Positions 32,199-32,505 of a DNA stretch of 32,505 nucleotides are shown piece after piece; position 1 is the stretch's first letter, and the number at the start of each line of letters is the position of its first letter. The position numbers and the translations under genes were made by a program. This stretch comes from JAATFY01 sp049276515 (GTDB lineage: Bacteria; Pseudomonadota; Alphaproteobacteria; UBA9219), in the NCBI GenBank assembly GCA_049276515.1, contig JBASWO010000105.1, positions 1 through 32,505 of the forward strand, read 5' to 3'. The notes beneath the pieces are model-generated. The model saw only the letters and a program-made list of their open reading frames with translations, was not told the origin of the DNA and made no database searches.

Positions 32199-32505
32199 TT
32201 ACATTACAAACAGTTAGATCACTCACCTCATCGCTCTCTGTGATCAATGGGGCAGTTATGGGGGCAGTAACGATTTGTCTGACGGTGTTTCCGCGACGAA
32301 AATCCAAGGCGTCGGCAGCGTTTGACAGAAATTCTGGATGATGATGGGTGTAAACCCGAGCAGCCATGCGACCGTCTTTGTGGCCGAGATATTCGCCGAT
32401 ATCATCGGTCGAAATTTTGCTCCGGCGCATCCATGTAGCTGACGTATGGCGCAGCGTGTGGGGCGTGGCTTCTGGCACCCCTGCCGCGGCAGCAACGCTC
32501 TGGAA
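32149..32505 (-). CDS. Tyrosine recombinase/integrase, C-terminal part, overlapping tRNA-Val
   Basis: The frame is open to the right edge of the window, so only the C-terminal 118 residues are seen. They hold the catalytic end of a tyrosine recombinase: PHTLRHTSATWM (box II HxxR), YLGHKD with the second histidine, and ARVYTHHHPEFL with the nucleophilic tyrosine (Y52 of the visible part). The remaining catalytic arginine lies beyond the window. A long tail follows; its last residues, VDTTGIEPVTPTMSR, are encoded by the antisense of the tRNA-Val 3' half, ending in TAG inside the anticodon stem. Integrases placed like this belong to prophages or genomic islands inserted at the tRNA 3' end. The element body should extend to the right of the window. 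No frameshift is visible in this part. Confidence 0.92.
   Translation of the reverse strand, partial: FQSVAAAAGVPEATPHTLRHTSATWMRRSKISTDDIGEYLGHKDGRMAARVYTHHHPEFLSNAADALDFRRGNTVRQIVTAPITAPLITESDEVSDLTVCNVMVDTTGIEPVTPTMSR
32171..32198 (+). other. Predicted attachment site (att core) in the tRNA-Val 3' end
   Basis: The T arm to CCA end of the tRNA is the usual recombination core for tRNA-targeting tyrosine integrases, and the integrase gene starts its overlap exactly here. The assignment rests on position alone: the matching direct repeat would lie at the far end of the element, outside the window, so the exact core limits are unknown. Confidence 0.5.

Overview
The window is a stretch of bacterial chromosome, almost certainly from an alphaproteobacterium of moderate GC (about 50% in the two housekeeping-gene lines I counted). 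Supporting signs are an ETF-ubiquinone oxidoreductase, ubiG, an ExoD-family gene, an MlaC/HpnM-type periplasmic protein beside dxs, an NdvB-like GH17-GT2 glucan synthase, and a probable alphaproteobacterial small RNA carrying UUUCCUCCCU. I cannot name the genus.

Layout. Positions 1-1014 hold the 3' end of recR with a hairpin, two unrecognised small genes and a strong terminator. ETF-QO (1078-2733) runs convergently into a seven-gene minus-strand block that reads lysC, an NMO-family flavoprotein, rodZ, ispG, a GIY-YIG-like gene, prfA and prmC (9754 down to 2721). ubiG and exoD (9850-11210) diverge from lysC. A complete high-affinity potassium uptake operon, kdpFABCDE, follows on the minus strand (19063 down to 11212); its 29-residue kdpF was found by reading the sequence upstream of kdpA. 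Next come an orphan plus-strand gene (19300-19767), the def-fmt-truA operon, an 82-codon orphan gene, rmuC, and a CNNM/CBS (CorC-like) gene. A minus-strand group of dxs, mlaC/hpnM and the GH17-GT2 synthase follows, then a UDG-like gene, an intergenic small RNA, a hypothetical gene, and tRNA-Val(GAC). The tRNA is invaded from the right by a tyrosine recombinase gene, which marks the edge of an integrated element lying beyond the window.

How the genes work together. Most of the window is housekeeping. prmC methylates the GGQ glutamine of the RF1 encoded just upstream of it by prfA. def and fmt handle N-formyl-methionine at opposite ends of the translation cycle. dxs and ispG are two steps of the MEP isoprenoid pathway, which supplies ubiquinone (ubiG, ETF-QO) and possibly hopanoids (MlaC/HpnM-type protein). 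KdpDE controls KdpFABC. Several gene pairs overlap by 4 bp or abut exactly, so translational coupling is likely.

The parts most worth attention are the small-RNA locus at about 31361-31461, the AT-rich GIY-YIG-like gene wedged between ispG and prfA with its stop codon touching the prfA start, the integrase/tRNA-Val junction, the UDG-like protein that lacks the expected iron-sulfur cysteines, and five small genes of unknown function. I did not find a CRISPR array, an rRNA, an insertion sequence or a clear multi-gene defence island. Positions, motifs and GC counts were read by hand; family names come from motif recognition, not from a database search.
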